Below are positions 47,741-59,540 of a stretch of DNA of 64,000 nt, piece after piece. Below the pieces are notes generated by a model, which searched no databases, was not told where the DNA came from, and saw only the letters and a list, made by a program, of their open reading frames with translations. How positions within the stretch are numbered: the first letter of the stretch is position 1; every line of letters begins with the position of its first letter. The stretch lies in the NCBI RefSeq assembly GCF_037975245.1, contig NC_092583.1:5739264-5803263 (forward strand), written 5' to 3'. The stretch is from Apostichopus japonicus (taxonomy: Eukaryota; Echinodermata; Holothuroidea; Aspidochirotida; Stichopodidae). The position numbers and the translations under genes are program-made.

Positions 47741-48149
47741 TTGACTGGCCTTGGATGCTCCCCAGTAAAGGATTCAGGTGATTTTACTGTTGACTGTGTC
47801 AAGACCAAACTTTTAGTGCAAAGAATATATATTTAATGTCAAAGGAAAAGGTGGGCCAAATATGTAGACAAAAGCAAAAGAAATGTTAACTGTTACCAAG
47901 TTGTCTGAATTGTGTACAAATATGATTTCACTGGCTTCAGCTTGCATTTCCCAATTAGCCCTAATTCATTTTTTTTCTTTCCAACATTTGAACAATAGTC
48001 ATTGAGATACTTTGACTAACACTAAACAATCTGAGTGAAGTAGAACTGGTTCTCACACAGCCTCCTTTCCAAGTATTTATGTTAAGCCTGATACTTAGTG
48101 TGACCAGCAGCATGTCAAGGGTAGTCTGTATAGGCCACAAAGTTGTATT

Positions 48150-48350
48150 GTGACATCAAGAAGTACTTTCCTTGAGGTCTTTATAAACCCAAATTTTTCT
48201 CAGACATTTTAAAAGAACATGCAAAAGGACAGAATGCCCCAGTGAGGTAAATTTCCTACAGGTGGTACAAAAACAGTTTAATAATTTTGACCATAGGTGA
48301 CCATATTTTAGTATCTGGCATATTTGAAGCCAATGCAATATAACTTTCAG
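48150..48350 (-). repeat. Diverged A-like repeat, inverted
   Basis: On the minus strand this reads 'ggtcacctatggtcaaaatt', 'ccacctgtaggaaatttacc' and 'tcactggggcattctgtcc', matching the A-linker part of the composite repeat at 17740-17850. The 60-residue minus-strand ORF reflects the same reading as ORFs in other copies (such as 17728-17916), which share a phrase around 'KFTSL', and is not a gene. Confidence 0.65.
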
Positions 48351-49329
48351 CTGATTTTTGTAGAAAATAAATGATATAGCTTAGAGGCCTTTATGCCCAT
48401 TAACAATACATAGTAGCAACAAACGTTTCTGGTGTTTATCAATACCAGTTGTGCATGGTGAGATATTCGTTTGGAAATACCTTCTAATGAATAATGCACT
48501 GCCTGACTGTGCAGGCAATATATCATGATTCGATCGTTGACATGTCATGAACACACGAAAACACCCTACACAAACCCTCTGCTCCTATACCATATGATTT
48601 TATATTGCTTCCCAAGTACCATTTTCAACCAGCTAGGCATTGCCTAATCTTAAAATATATCACATGAAAAGGAATTCCCAGGTATTTTCACCATAGTTCA
48701 CATTCACAGCCTGTCGATAATTGGATTAACAGTAGTCTACCTTTAATTGATTGCCTGACCATCAAATACTGCTAGGCTACAACTGTGGACGCCAAAACAT
48801 GATTTACTTTGATTTTTGTAACCTTTTTTCCATGTGAATGTCATTTTGTCTTGAGATCCCCAAGATTTCAAAAGTTACTAGATGTGCGGCTATCTGTTAT
48901 TGTCAATTAATGGTTGTCAAGCATAAGTATTAAAAGTAGAAGGGAAATTGGATGATTTTTATAAAACAAAGTATTTGAAACAGCTTGTACTAAAAATAAA
49001 GAAACAGATACAGTTGTTCTATGTCACAATAGACGTAGGATGTTGCACGAGTCTTGCAGCACTTTTGTTATTTTTTAGAAATGTATTTTTCTTATGCAGC
49101 AGAGAACATGAAGGAGAATTAAAGTGGCAATAAATTTTAAATTAAATTGATATTTCCATTCATTTGTGTCTGTCCAAATAGTATCGTGCAAGAAATCATT
49201 AATGACCATATATTTCAGCCGTTCATCATGTAGTGAAATTGGTCTAAAGTTCCTCTATAAATTCTGCCATTAAGAAATGTAATTAAGATGAAAAGGCATA
49301 CTCCAAAGAAGCCTTGCTGTCCTGATGTT
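48351..49329. other. Gap with no recognised feature
   Basis: AT-rich, non-repetitive as far as can be seen. ORF 48948-49133 has no domain. Confidence 0.4.
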
Positions 49330-49585
49330 TTTGCACTACGTTTCCACGCAGAAGAGCTTGTAGGACACATTTGTCCGTGCTATTCTCTCATCCTGTCCGC
49401 GCGGACAGAAAATCACCACGCACGGACGTTTTTTCCTAGTTAATAGTGTCCGTCCGGACAGATAATACTGTCCGCCGGACACAATTCCCCCCGAGAAAGT
49501 TGTCCTACGGACACAATTCCCGTGGAATAGTGTCCGTGAGACGCCCGGACACTATTCCCTGTCACACCTGCAGCAAGATGAGGAA
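49330..49585. repeat. GTCCG-rich palindromic repeat block
   Basis: Dense direct and inverted copies of 'gtccg'/'cggac' words: 'cctgtccgcgcggacag', 'agtgtccgtccggacag', 'ctgtccgccggacac', 'gtcctacggacac', 'agtgtccgtgagacgcccgg'. Several of these are near-perfect hairpins of 14-18 bp. The right edge 'attccctgtcacacc' resembles the 'ctgttacacc' edge of the palindrome at 63496. Base composition contrasts sharply with flanks. A plus-strand ORF (49446-49652) is a by-product. Confidence 0.75.
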
Positions 49586-49614
49586 TTTAATGAGTCCCTT
49601 GCTGCAACAGAAAC
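49573..49614 (+). CDS. Possible small exon next to the GTCCG block
   Basis: After 'cctgtcacacctgcag' a 14-codon stretch reads QDEEFNESLAATET, a composition typical of UIM/UBX-like or coiled regions in ubiquitin-pathway proteins, ending near 'accag|gttttt'. The donor is weak and the phase does not match the exon at 51222. If real, its acceptor would be formed at the very edge of the palindromic repeat. Weak call. Confidence 0.25.
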
Positions 49615-50579
49615 CAGGTTTTTATTTCTTAATCTATCTTCCATCGTCATGAAATTACTTCAGTCTAAAAATAAGCCTGCACTGTTTTATGGCACGAGAA
49701 CGCGGAATAAATTACATGCAAATATATATATGCTGTACTTTGGAAATACTTATATGGTTAACTTCAAAAATAAATTTTAGACATGTATATATGTATATGT
49801 ATACACATATATTCCCTGAAAATTATATTTATTCCCTTAAAGGGTTTGTAACTCATTTGCACTAGCAATGTGTCCTTGAGCTCATTGGTTGACAACCTGT
49901 TGGACCAGTAGTTCATTGTTGAAAAACTTTCCACTGTTAGCAAAATCAATTTTGGGCTGATATACAGCAGATTTTTAACTTCCTGACAATATTGGGGAGA
50001 GTCAGAGGTGACATAAAGCACTGGACCAGGGTGCAACAGTTCAATTTTTTTTTTTATTGAATGTCAGCATTCAGATTCACTGTTTCTAAACCCTGACTGT
50101 ACAATGTTTTATTGGGGTCAGCTTTTTGTTTAATTTGCAAAACCATTTCAATGTACTATGCAATTTTGTTGGAAATGAAGGAAATCATCTAAAAGATATC
50201 ATGGTAATTGACTACCAATCAGTAGTAAAAGAGATTTTTTGAACACAAAGGTTGCAGAGTATCACTTTAATGAGTGGTTACAAATAAACAGTGTCACACA
50301 TGAATAGGTGTGCACCGTGCATCCAGACAACTGAAGAGTTTTCTCTCTGAAGATATATTTGCAACAGATGGAGCCCTAGCAAACCTAGCTGCGCATTTTA
50401 CCCAAGTAACCATAGAATAAAATAAATAATATCACGCAAACAGCGAGTTTGCTGCCATTATGGTCCAATTATATTTCATGATTCTCTCATTAGACATTTA
50501 ATTTAAATTCTTACCAATGTGCTGTTGGTGCCAACTTGAAATTCTTTTCATGGCACTTAATAAATCCACATTAATAAAT
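49615..50579. other. Gap with no recognised feature
   Basis: AT-rich; the minus-strand ORF 49764-50036 has no recognisable motif. Confidence 0.4.
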
Positions 50580-50775
50580 CCACGGTTCGATTCCCCGCCG
50601 ACAGCAATGTGTGTCGTCTGGCAAGGGTGTTGTTCAATAACAACTTCCCGACATGGACGTTAAATGGATGTGTGCCGAGAGATTGGCTTCGGTCAGCTTG
50701 CGAGTCTACAAGCCTCCATGGCTTCTTTCGTGAGTTCCTGCTTGCGGGAAGATCACATATACATACATACACATA
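50580..50775 (+). repeat. SINE-like element with tRNA-type B box
   Basis: Begins at 'cacggttcgattccccgcc', which includes a polymerase III B-box word (GGTTCGATTCC), and continues with 'gtgtcgtctggcaagggtg', 'cttcccgacatggacg' and 'ctccatggcttctttcg', ending at a 'catatacatacatacac' simple tail. The A-box half is missing, so it is 5'-truncated. Both-strand ORFs here are by-products. I infer a tRNA-derived SINE; family not named. Confidence 0.6.
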
Positions 50776-51221
50776 TATCCTGGTGGGTATTGAACGGGTC
50801 CAATAATAAGTATGTGCCAGTTGGGTGCATGCAAGTTTGTAGACAGGTCATTGAACCCTGTCAAGCTGATTATGTCTTAAGATGTGGCTTCCTTATATAT
50901 GGGATACTACAGTGACAGATTACCCCAAGTTCCAGTAATTGTTCTTTCATTTTGTGAGGATATTCCCACAGTTTAGCAGTACTTTACATAAAGTACAGTA
51001 CATTCTCCACATATAAGATCAACATGTACACTGTTAACTGGTGCAACATTAATATGCACATACCTGTATGCAGTTTTGCGGATCAATCTACGGGTACGTT
51101 TTCATGCAAAGCACAGGGAGTGTCATAACTAATTCAACAATGTACATACCTATTGAAAGCTGTGTAAAATTGGAAAACCACTTTAAATGACTATATCGGC
51201 TGCAACTTTCTTCTCTTTCAG
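50776..51221. other. Gap before the microexon
   Basis: No feature recognised. Confidence 0.4.
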
Positions 51222-51269
51222 GAACAACAGCTAGTTACACTTGAATCCACATCTCGCCATCTTGCTCAG
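51222..51269 (+). CDS. Candidate 48-nt exon with consensus splice sites
   Basis: A textbook acceptor ('ctttcttctctttcag') and donor ('ctcag|gtatgt') enclose exactly 48 nt. Only one of the three frames is open, reading EQQLVTLESTSRHLAQ in phase 0-0. The residues suggest a helical, possibly coiled-coil segment. No adjoining exon could be connected by phase, so gene identity is unknown. It might belong to the same host gene as the exons at 43771 and 45035. Confidence 0.4.
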
Positions 51270-51999
51270 GTATGTGTTTGCTTATAAAGTGGATATTTCC
51301 GTGGTAGACAATGTGACATTAGCAAGATATTAAATATTGTTCAAAACTTATTGAAACCCCAATATTCCTCACTGTTTCTATCATTATAATAAAGTTACAT
51401 ATTTCCATTTACATAAGTGGATCACAGGCAGAGATCCACAATGTCATCTTTCCAGAAGTTCTTGAAAAACTTAACATTCATCATGCATATATCTTTTATT
51501 TATAATGATCCGGATCAGATGTTATCAGATGTTCATCTCTCCATGGAGTAAAGTTATGCATTGATCTAGATGCATTACACTTGAGTTGTACTCTGATCCT
51601 ATCCTGCTCTTCACCAGATGTTGGTAAAAAAATCATATTGGAAATGTGTCATGTGCAGCTGCTGATTGCATAGTATGTATACTCCAAAATGATCGTTGTC
51701 ATGGTTGCATAGCCTTAGGGTGGCAATACTAGAGTATGCACGGCCCACACGCACGCAATCTATTTAGGATTTAGCACATGCGTGATAAATGACTGGAATT
51801 TCCTGCAAGAATACATGAGGTCACCGGATATCTCGGGTCACTGTTGATGCGGGAGTGTTAATTAATCTCGACATCCAGAACAGATATTAGTCTCTGCCAG
51901 CATCAAAATAGGAGGATCAGATCCGGAACTGCGTTGAGGCTACAACCGTGATCTGATCCGGATCTAGTGTAAAAGCACCCTAAGAGAACTGGCATTATG
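51270..51999. other. Gap with no recognised feature
   Basis: Contains words such as 'gatcagatccggaac' and 'gatccggatctagtg' (51913-51965) that repeat the earlier 'gatccggatcagatg' at 51507, possibly a decayed short repeat. Confidence 0.4.
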
Positions 52000-52950
52000 C
52001 AAACGAACATCGATCTTTATAGAATGACCAGAGTGATGTATTTCCAGTGAGGGCATATGTGCATTCCCACACAAAACTGATTAAAAAAGACTTGTATTTT
52101 AATAAGTCCTCAAAAGTCCCAACACACGCATTCGGTTTGTTACCAGTTACAACCCCCTCATTAAATCTTTCATTCGCTCCATCAAACAGGAATTTGCTGT
52201 ATTCCAAGACAATCAGTCTGTAAGAGAATCGTTCAAGGTACCCCCCATGCTAGCATTTCGTCAATCCCCCAACCTTAAATTTCTTTTCACTTCCTCTAGA
52301 CTCCCTCGCTCAGTTTCCACCTCTGCAGGCAATTTTCCTTGCGGTAAACCTAGATGCCAAATATACCCCCATATTACCCCAGGCACCGTGGTCAAGATTC
52401 CCAATGTTGACTTTAGTCTAAGACCCCCTTCCCTCTCTTGTGATTCTATTAATGTTATTTACATTTTCTATTGTGTACTTTGCAAAGAGCGCAATTATGT
52501 AGGTGAAACAGGCTCCCGGTCCGCTTATACTTTTTAATAATCACAAAAAATCTATTTGTGATAATTTTGCAGGATTCCCAGTTTCCGAACATTTCAATCT
52601 TCATAGTCATTCTCTAAAAAACCTAAAATGTATTTAATTGCCTCGAACTTCAAATCAATTACTGAACGTAAACGTAAAGAAATCGATTGGAGCTTTCGTA
52701 TTAAGTCTCACATCACCGGCCTCAACAAAGACTTGGGACCCCTTAACAACTATCAGTTCTACAAGCATATGTAATCCGTTCTCTGCTCCTTAATCCGCTT
52801 CCTGTATAGTCATGGTTTATTTGGTTTTAATTCCATCATTGCAACTTACACTTATCTAGCATCATACTTTCATTGTGTCACATTTTGTACTTTTCATTCG
52901 ACTGCCAAGTATTGCTGACGAAGGTCCCAGGGGAACCAAAAATTCCAATA
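52000..52950 (+). mobile_element. 5'-truncated Penelope-like element with GIY-YIG endonuclease
   Basis: The plus strand encodes, from about 52035, a linker with 'PPMLAFRQSPNLKFL', then the zinc-knuckle-like 'NFPCGKPRCQIYPHI' and the nuclease start 'INVIYIFYCVLCKERNYVGE', containing the I-Y-x-I-x-C ... Y-V-G-E-T pattern of Penelope GIY-YIG domains. After a frame change at about 52535 comes 'VSEHFNLHSHSLKNLK', and after another near 52630 'ERKRKEIDWSFRIKSHI', then 'TGLNKDLG'. These are the expected C-terminal blocks. The reverse transcriptase domain is missing. The 3' region includes 'gctgacgaaggtcccagggg', a hairpin phrase seen in Penelope tails, and an AT tract follows. Confidence 0.85.
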
Positions 52951-53054
52951 TATTTTCTAAAACTTATTCCTTATTTGTCAATTATGAGTCATATCTTATT
53001 TCTCTGGTTTTCTCTAATAATATTTTCTTTTGGAGTAAACGTGGATTTTTGTTA

Positions 53055-53155
53055 TATTATATATATATATATTTATATATATATTTTTATATATATATAT
53101 TTTTATATATATATATATTTTTATATATATATATATGTATACATATATATATATG
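53055..53155. repeat. Imperfect (TA)n/(ATTTT)n tract
   Basis: About 100 bp of 'tatatatatattt' phrases after the Penelope-like tail. It creates the Tyr/Ile-rich ORFs here. Confidence 0.9.
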
Positions 53156-53265
53156 TTCTTGATTTTGCAACTCATTACGATTTGCATTTATATATTCATA
53201 TGCCTTTGTCGTTTACCTCCATTGGATTAACATATAGTCTGCTCAAAGTATCTCTTTCGAGATCC

Positions 53266-53390
53266 GGTGTGACAGGATTTTTTCCCCCCTGAAAATATTC
53301 CCCCCCGGGGGAAATATTTCCTAGGAAATTTCCCCCCCGGGGGGCATTATTCCTAGGAAATATTCCCCCCCACCTTCATGTAATTCTAGT
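53266..53390. repeat. Palindromic CCCCGGGG hairpin repeat, copy 1
   Basis: 'ggtgtgacaggattttttcc' leads into repeats of 'ttcccccccgggggaaat' and 'ttcctaggaaat', each self-complementary. The same elements occur in copy 2 at 63418-63502, which is in inverted orientation and ends 'aaatttcctgttacacc'. The segment can fold into multiple G/C-clamped hairpins. Non-coding. Confidence 0.75.
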
Positions 53391-53629
53391 TAATTATATT
53401 TTTGTACACCTATCAAGGATATCTCATCATGGAACTATAATAAGGAGATTTTAACATTTTTAGGGCATGAACTTGGAATATATCATTCCTGCAATAAGGA
53501 TATTCAGAGGAAATGTCTAGGGTTAGGGTTAGGCCATGAATGCAGTGCCATGAATGGAATGGGACTAGCTCTGATGCTCTGATGTTACTGATGTAGTCAA
53601 GTATAATCATTGTAAATTGAAACTATTAC

Positions 53630-53850
53630 ATTGTGTTGGTATGATGGTTCCACAGGAGGATTCAATGTTTATTGTGAAGGGGTTGACTTATTGATTATGA
53701 GCTGTGGTGAAGCTCATTGGGATTATCTTAATTCATGGCTTATGAGGGTGAACATCAAAGGGATTGCTGCACTGAAGCCAATTATACATACTGTTACACA
53801 GATAGTCCTGATTGATATGGTGTGGGAATGTTGGGTATATTGAGTGGACT
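53630..53850 (+). repeat. Dispersed repeat copy next to integrase gene 1
   Basis: 'tgagggtgaacatcaaaggg' and 'attgctgcactgaagccaat' correspond to 'tgagggagaacatcagaggg' and 'attagtgcattgaagccaat' at 55480-55520. The ORF here (53631-53843) and that at 55476-55658 share the derived residues. It is a diverged repeat lying just upstream of the first exon of integrase gene 1. Confidence 0.6.
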
Positions 53851-53887
53851 CAAATGCCCTGGTCATCACAATTTTTCAATTTACACC

Positions 53888-54062
53888 ATGGAGACTGTAG
53901 GAAGTGATAGATTTGCTGATAACGTTCGAAACATATTTGATTACTGCTTGAATCAAGCATATCCTGAGGGACTTAGCCGTGATCAGAAGAAAGAATTCAG
54001 AAGAAAATGTCGGAATTTCACTATCGAGGATGGCGCACTCTTGTACATTGGACACAAAGAAG
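53888..54062 (+). CDS. Ginger1-type integrase gene 1, first exon
   Basis: ATG at 53888 is the candidate start. The exon ends at donor 'aaagaag|gtatgt' in phase 1. It encodes 'METVGSDRFADNVRNIFDYC', then 'LNQAYPEGLSRDQKKEF' and 'RNFTIEDGALLYIG', the small N-terminal domain that precedes the H2C2 finger in gypsy/Ginger-type integrases. It mirrors the exon at 36543-36783 of the other integrase gene. The leftover base joins with the first two bases of 57909 as an Asp codon, and the frame continues correctly. An upstream in-frame extension exists to 53822 but lies partly in a dispersed repeat, so the later ATG is preferred. Confidence 0.75.
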
Positions 54063-55051
54063 GTATGTATTTATTCTTTCAAATATGCATAATGATTAGA
54101 CAGCTGGCATTGAAAAAAAAGACAAGTACAAATGATATTTCCAACAATGCACTGAAATATCTGAAACCCATTTAATGGCTATGGTTTCTATTATACCAAA
54201 TGTGTCAACCAGAGGTGCAAAAAATGAAGCCATTGTGGAAAGTTCTAGTGTATCATGAATACAACTTTTATATTCAATGGAAACCTGAAAGTTAGAGCTT
54301 AACTGTGGAGTTTTTTATGCTACATGTATATATATGGAACCGAGAGCAAAAGCATTATTTTTGTAAAAGCAAAGTTCCAAATAGATAGTGTTAACAGATT
54401 TTAGTGACAACCCAAATAAACTATAAGGAATGTAAATAGGAAGTGAACATCCTGGAGGGAATACAGTACAACTATCATACAGCAACAACTGAATTAGTAT
54501 TTCACATCAGTCTTTCTGAGAGATATATACAAGAGTTGTGTAGGAAAATGACTTTTCAAGTTGGTGTATGCCCGTAAAAATTACTTGTTGCTAGTCGCTC
54601 ATCCTACATGATGTAATTTGTGAAAGGTTTGTGCTTGTTGCGATCTATATTTTGGCTTGGTATGTACGTATTTCAGACGTGACATTCCAGATGTTAACTT
54701 TCTGCTTTCTTGGCTGTACAGCATTCCCATATACAGTTGGAATGGTTTATATATACATTTTCAAATATTGGAATGCAATTTAGCCAAAAATACTTGACTT
54801 TCCTGCATCTCCGACGTCATCGGGGGTCGCAACAGTGTACACCGTTCGAGCTGAACGGCCTTTTGTCTTCTATGTTAATAAATGGGAACCGTCAAGTCTA
54901 AATTCAGCTATATGTTGAAAGAAACAGAGCCATCCATTATATTAGTCCGACACCACCAACTAACGCCCAATCATTCTACTGATAAGAATGTAAGTGTAAA
55001 ATTTTCCAGATGCCAATGAGTGCAACCTTTGAAAATGCACATATCACAATT

Positions 55052-55243
55052 CAAGGGCGCAACGACTTGGGTTGGGGGAGGGCCCCCCCCTCAATTTCTA
55101 TGTGGGTTCTCTCAGTCCCCATACTATTAGTGTGTTTGTCAGTTGCTTGCCTGTTCGACCTCCCTGGTCCTCCCCCCCCAAAAAAAATCAATAGGTAGAC
55201 CATTGGACCCCCTCCCAACTTTCAAGGAGTGGTTGGGCCCTTG
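55052..55243. mobile_element. 192-bp MITE with 8-bp duplication
   Basis: The ends are 'caagggcgcaacgac' and, on the other strand, 'caagggcccaaccac'. Flanking octamers are 'tcacaatt' (55044-55051) and 'tcacagtt' (55244-55251), one mismatch apart. The element includes poly-C and poly-A runs and no coding capacity. The duplication length fits hAT-like elements. Confidence 0.8.
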
Positions 55244-55359
55244 TCACAGTTCGGTTCCTGTCTTTAAAAAAATTGGGCATGTACAGATTTCCCCAGTTCC
55301 CTTGCTATACCTCACAAATTGAATATTATTTGGATAATTATAGTGATGGCAATACTTGT

Positions 55360-55610
55360 AGTGTGATAGTGTTGGTAAACTAAATGGATTGACATATGTC
55401 AATCACCATGACTCATTGATTATTGGCCAAGGTGAACTATAAGAAGCTAATCTGACTAATTGGCTCTGAGCATTTGTGAGGGAGAACATCAGAGGGATTA
55501 GTGCATTGAAGCCAATTACACTTCATTGTTGCAAAATGGTGCTTAAGTGGTGTGAGAATGATCATTTAACAATGGATCCAAGTGCACACTCATCTGCTCA
55601 TCAGTCTTTG
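55360..55610 (+). repeat. Second copy of the repeat at 53630
   Basis: See the entry at 53630-53850; both share a 'gagaacatcagaggg...gcattgaagccaat' core with substitutions. It lies inside the intron of integrase gene 1. Confidence 0.55.
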
Positions 55611-55979
55611 AACTTATTGGTTATCAAAGGAAGTGAGGGGTGTACCAAGGGTGTTTAAAAGTAAATTCCATTGTTTCAGAGGGTGGTTTATTCCATCTTA
55701 CAAGCTAGGGCCAGATGTTGTATTTGTTGTACTGATTTGCGCATGGCAATTATTCATACAAAAATATAAGGACTAAAATATGGATTTGGGGCGTATGTAA
55801 TCTTGGTCTGGGTTCCACAGTCATACAGTTATTGTCCCGAGTCCTACGTCACCGTCACGCCTGGGGGCACACACATACACTTGCTCGATGTCTGCGATCG
55901 CTAACGCGCAGTTTCGAGAGTTGAGTAGTCCCAATAGTGGAGAAGGGTTAAGTTGATAGGCAAGCTCCTCGAGACCGAT

Positions 55980-57794
55980 CAGGCGCCTATCCAGGGGGGG
56001 GGCGTTGGGGGCGCGCGCCCCCCGGGTAAGAAAAAGAGAAAAAAAAGAGAAGAAAAAAGGAAAAAAGAGGGGAAAAAAGAGGAGGAGGAGAGGAAGGAAG
56101 GAAGGGAAAAGAAAAAGAAGAAAGAGAGAAAAAGAAGAAAAGGAGAGAGTAGAAGGAAAACGCCAAGACATCTGGAAGAGAAAGAGGAACAGTGACATCA
56201 TTACAGCGCTGATCCCTATTATATACACAGGGTAGCCAGTGACGGATCAAGGATTTCGGAAGGGGGGTGTGCCTCACCCTATACCCTTTACACCGACAAC
56301 TCCATTTTTCCTCTCTCACTCATGATCTATATATATATATGGTCTATCATAACACGTGTGTGTGTATACGCCTTAAACAGTTGCAGAATTGTGCTATGAA
56401 ACCAACTGTGGCTGGTCTCGAACTCGACCGTGTCGTCGGGGAACATGACGCATTTCGGGAAGGGGGCGACCGCCTCCCCCCTTCAGCATATTTTTTTTAT
56501 GATATCGCTAGTAATTTCAAAATAGAAAGTGCTTAGATGCACTTACAAGGCCTGGGAAGTGTCATTTCCAGCAATCTGGGAGGCATTTTCGGCCAAAATT
56601 TGCTTGTACGCTTCACGCCAACAAATGGTCCTGGGTAGTGCCATTTCCAGCGATCTGGGAGGCATTTTCGGCCAAAATTTTCTTGTACGCTTCGCGCCAA
56701 CTTATGGTGGCGCTACGCTTAGATAATTTGCCTACAGGCTTCGCCCCTCCCTTCTCAAATTCCTCACTACGCGCCTGTTCGAATTTGTAAAGCAAATAGC
56801 AGATATCACATCATATCAGTGAGCATGAAAATGGCGTTCCAGGATGAAAAGCCTCAAAACTGTCCGACTTGCCCGAAAAAAATAACCAAAATTTTACGCG
56901 CGCTCAGCGCGCGTTCAACATGTTAATGTCAATATGATATAAGCAAGCATTGGTTATTCCATCGCATGCCATCGTGTACCGTACGGTCCGTGAAACTTGC
57001 GCAGTATACCGCGGGATGCTAATGTAAACAACAAAATGTCTTATGTAGATGGAGAAAAAGCATGGAGGTCCAATTATATCAAAACTCTTTTACATTAGTA
57101 ATGGCGAACTAGGGGCTGCCCCCCCCCCCGTCTCCTACGCCTATGTGTATAGTGTTCGTTTTCAGAAATATCTCCTATTTTTTCATTTCCTTCAACCAAG
57201 TTTTATAATAGCCGTTATAAGAGGTTTTAATATTTGTACACCAAGAAATTAACTGTCTGAATTTTCGAAAATTTCTGACCAACATTCTTCATCACACTTC
57301 TCTCTACTCGTGCAATTTTGACCGGTCTGTTAGGGGTTGAAGGAGGTTTTCTATATTGGTTGTCCATAGATGAAATTTGTACAACATAATGGGTATGTTT
57401 TGAAGTGAGTTTATTCACGAGAAATGTGAATTTTCAAATTCTGAACGAATAACGGGCGAAAAGTGGGGCTGATGGATATTGTGGGCCGCGACGTAGAATC
57501 ACCTACAAAAGCAATAATCCACGGGACATGCGATGAGTTCGAACATGATTTATGACTGGTGACAATCTTCAAAAAGGTTATGGAGGGAAAAAAAACTATT
57601 GGGAAATACTTGGTTCTCAGGCAAAAAGTGTTCAGCTGGTTGGTCATTTTCAAGCCTGAGAAGTGCCATTTCCGGTGATCTGGGTGGTATCAAAACAAGA
57701 AATTTTCTTGTACGCTGCGCGCCAACCGATGGTGGCGCTCCGCTTAGATAGTAATTCGCGCCCCCCAGGTTAGAAAATCCTGGATACGCCCCTG
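55980..57794. mobile_element. TIR transposon copy 2, 5-bp duplication 'ccgat'
   Basis: Left end 'caggcgcctatccagg', right end 'tcctggatacgcccctg'; 'ccgat' flanks both (55975-55979 and 57795-57799). It aligns almost throughout with the copy at 28720-30600, including the polypurine tract and the 'gtggctggtctcgaactcga' phrase. It lacks the segment found at about 29615-29750 of copy 1 and has a tandem duplication of the 'ccatttccag...cgccaac' block (56563-56620 and 56640-56700). No transposase is encoded. The insertion lies inside an intron of integrase gene 1. Confidence 0.88.
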
Positions 57795-57908
57795 CCGATT
57801 GTTAATCATATCCACCAAGTTTGGTGGCAATCTGACAAACCTTAAATATTCACATAAATTGAGCAAATTAGACTTATTAATTAGCTCTACTGTCATTTCC
57901 CTTCACAG

Positions 57909-59540
57909 ATCAGATAGCTCGGGTGATATCCAGTAGAGAGGAGCAACAACGCATAGTTGCGGCATGCCACGAAGGACTCGGAGACACGAAGGAGGCTCAA
58001 GCACTAAGTGGACACTTTGGGAGGGACAAGACCCAGGCCTGAATCAAGGAGAGGTTTTATTGGCCCACAATTACGAAAGATGTCCATGACTTCCTTCGAA
58101 CATGTGACACGTGCCAGAGGGTGAACAAAACGTTCAAGAAAGTACGCGGAGAACTTCAGCCACTTCCAGTGAAACCTGAGGCATTCCAGCGAATAGGAAT
58201 AGATCTAGTGGGTCCACTGCCCAAGACAAGAGAGGGCTATCAGTATTTTGCTACAGCGCTCTCTGCATATACAAAGTGGGTGGAGTCAGAACCACTGAAG
58301 AGCAAGAGTGCTACAGAGGTGGCCCAATTCATCTATCGGATCATCTGTCGGCATGGTTGCCCCCAAATTCAACTATCAGACCAAGGTCGGGAGTTCGTTA
58401 ATCGTGTGTCTGAGGAACTACATAGACTAACAGGGGTGGACCATCGCATAACAACAGCTTACCATCCACAGTGCAATGGCTTGGCAGAGAAGCAGAACCA
58501 GACCACACAGAATGTACTGTTGAAGTACCTGGATAATCAGGATGAGTGGTCTGACATATTGGACAGTGTTCTATATGCCTACCGGACGTCAAGGCATGCA
58601 TCAACTGGTTACAGCCCTTTTTACCTCCTCTATGGTCGTCAGCCGCGTTTACCAGTTGAACTGACAGTTGGAAATGACGAGAACACTGATGATGCAAGAG
58701 GACCAACAGAACAAAATGGAGCTACCATGGAGGATCGAGTGAAGGCCATGGAAACTCTCCGCCAAGCTGCGGCAGACACTGCTATGCAAAACATAACCAC
58801 AGCCCAGGCATGGCAGAAGAAGAACTACGACAGTCGCTGTAACCCAGAGGGGTTCACAGTTGGATCCCAAGTGCTGATGGAGGTAGTTAAGAACCACAAC
58901 AGGTGTGGTGGAAAGATGGCACCAAGGTACACTGGCCCATACCTGATTCATTGCGAGGTAAAGAAGGGTGTCTACAGACTAGAGAAGGATGATGTCATCA
59001 TGAAGAAAACAGTGAATGCAAGCAGACTCAAAGTGTACTGTAAGTGTGAGTCTAGCGAAACAATAGAGACTGAGCCAGAAACAAATCAGCCATCTGGTGG
59101 AAAGGCAGCAGCGGGAGAGACAGAGGCCGACAAGCTAGAATCTAAGCCAGAAGCAGAGACAGCAGCGAGAGAGACCGAGGATTGTGTCATCACTGGGAAG
59201 TCCACCAACAGCACCTTCAAGCCATCGACCAGACCAAAGTTCCGGCCACTGGGGAAGAAGCAGTTGGTAGATGTCGTGAAACCTCGGTATTGGATGCGGG
59301 ACACACAAATAAATGCTGCCCAGGCACTGATAAGACACCAGTACCCAGCTGTGAGGCGCCTCCAGGATACATGTTTAGGGGAGAACCTGCAGTTTGAAGT
59401 CCAGTCGCAAGAGTTCATCCAAGTACATAATGCCAACAGGAACCATTGGATTGTCATATCCACTGTTGGGTGTAAGCCAGGTCAAGTACGTGTATATGAC
59501 AGCCTGTACAGAGTCTTGCATACTGACACAAGGAGTCATA
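57909..59540 (+). pseudogene. Ginger1-type integrase gene 1: H2C2, DD35E core, GPY/F
   Basis: The exon opens with an H2C2 zinc finger ('VAACHEGLGDTKEAQALSGH' ... 'RTCDTCQR'), interrupted by TGA at 58040-58042 where related proteins usually have a tryptophan-like residue. From 58121 the frame is open for 481 codons. Counting from 58121, the integrase core has Asp 28 ('RIGIDLVGPLP'), Asp 87 ('LSDQGREFVN') and Glu 123 ('HPQCNGLAEKQN'), a DD35E triad with all residues present. The GPY/F domain follows ('MAPRYTGPYLIHCEV', residues 267-281), then an acidic Glu/Thr-rich linker (310-360) and the start of an Ulp1-type protease with 'RYWMRDTQINAA', His 442 and Asp 460. Codon use and openness suggest recent loss of function, or active use by read-through. 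Confidence 0.9.

Larger units (their letters stand above)
54063..57908 (+). other. 3.8-kb intron of integrase gene 1
   Basis: The intron runs from 'gtatgt' (54063) to 'cccttcacag' (57908). Both splice sites are close to consensus, and the exon phases (1/1) match. About half the intron is inserted DNA: a 192-bp TIR element (55052-55243), a dispersed repeat (55360-55610) and an 1815-bp TIR transposon (55980-57794). ORFs inside, including those in the purine tract, are not genes. Confidence 0.75.

Noticed and set aside
52873-53292. 139-residue ORF rich in Ile/Tyr
   Set aside because: Most of it is the AT simple repeat following the Penelope-like element; no domain.
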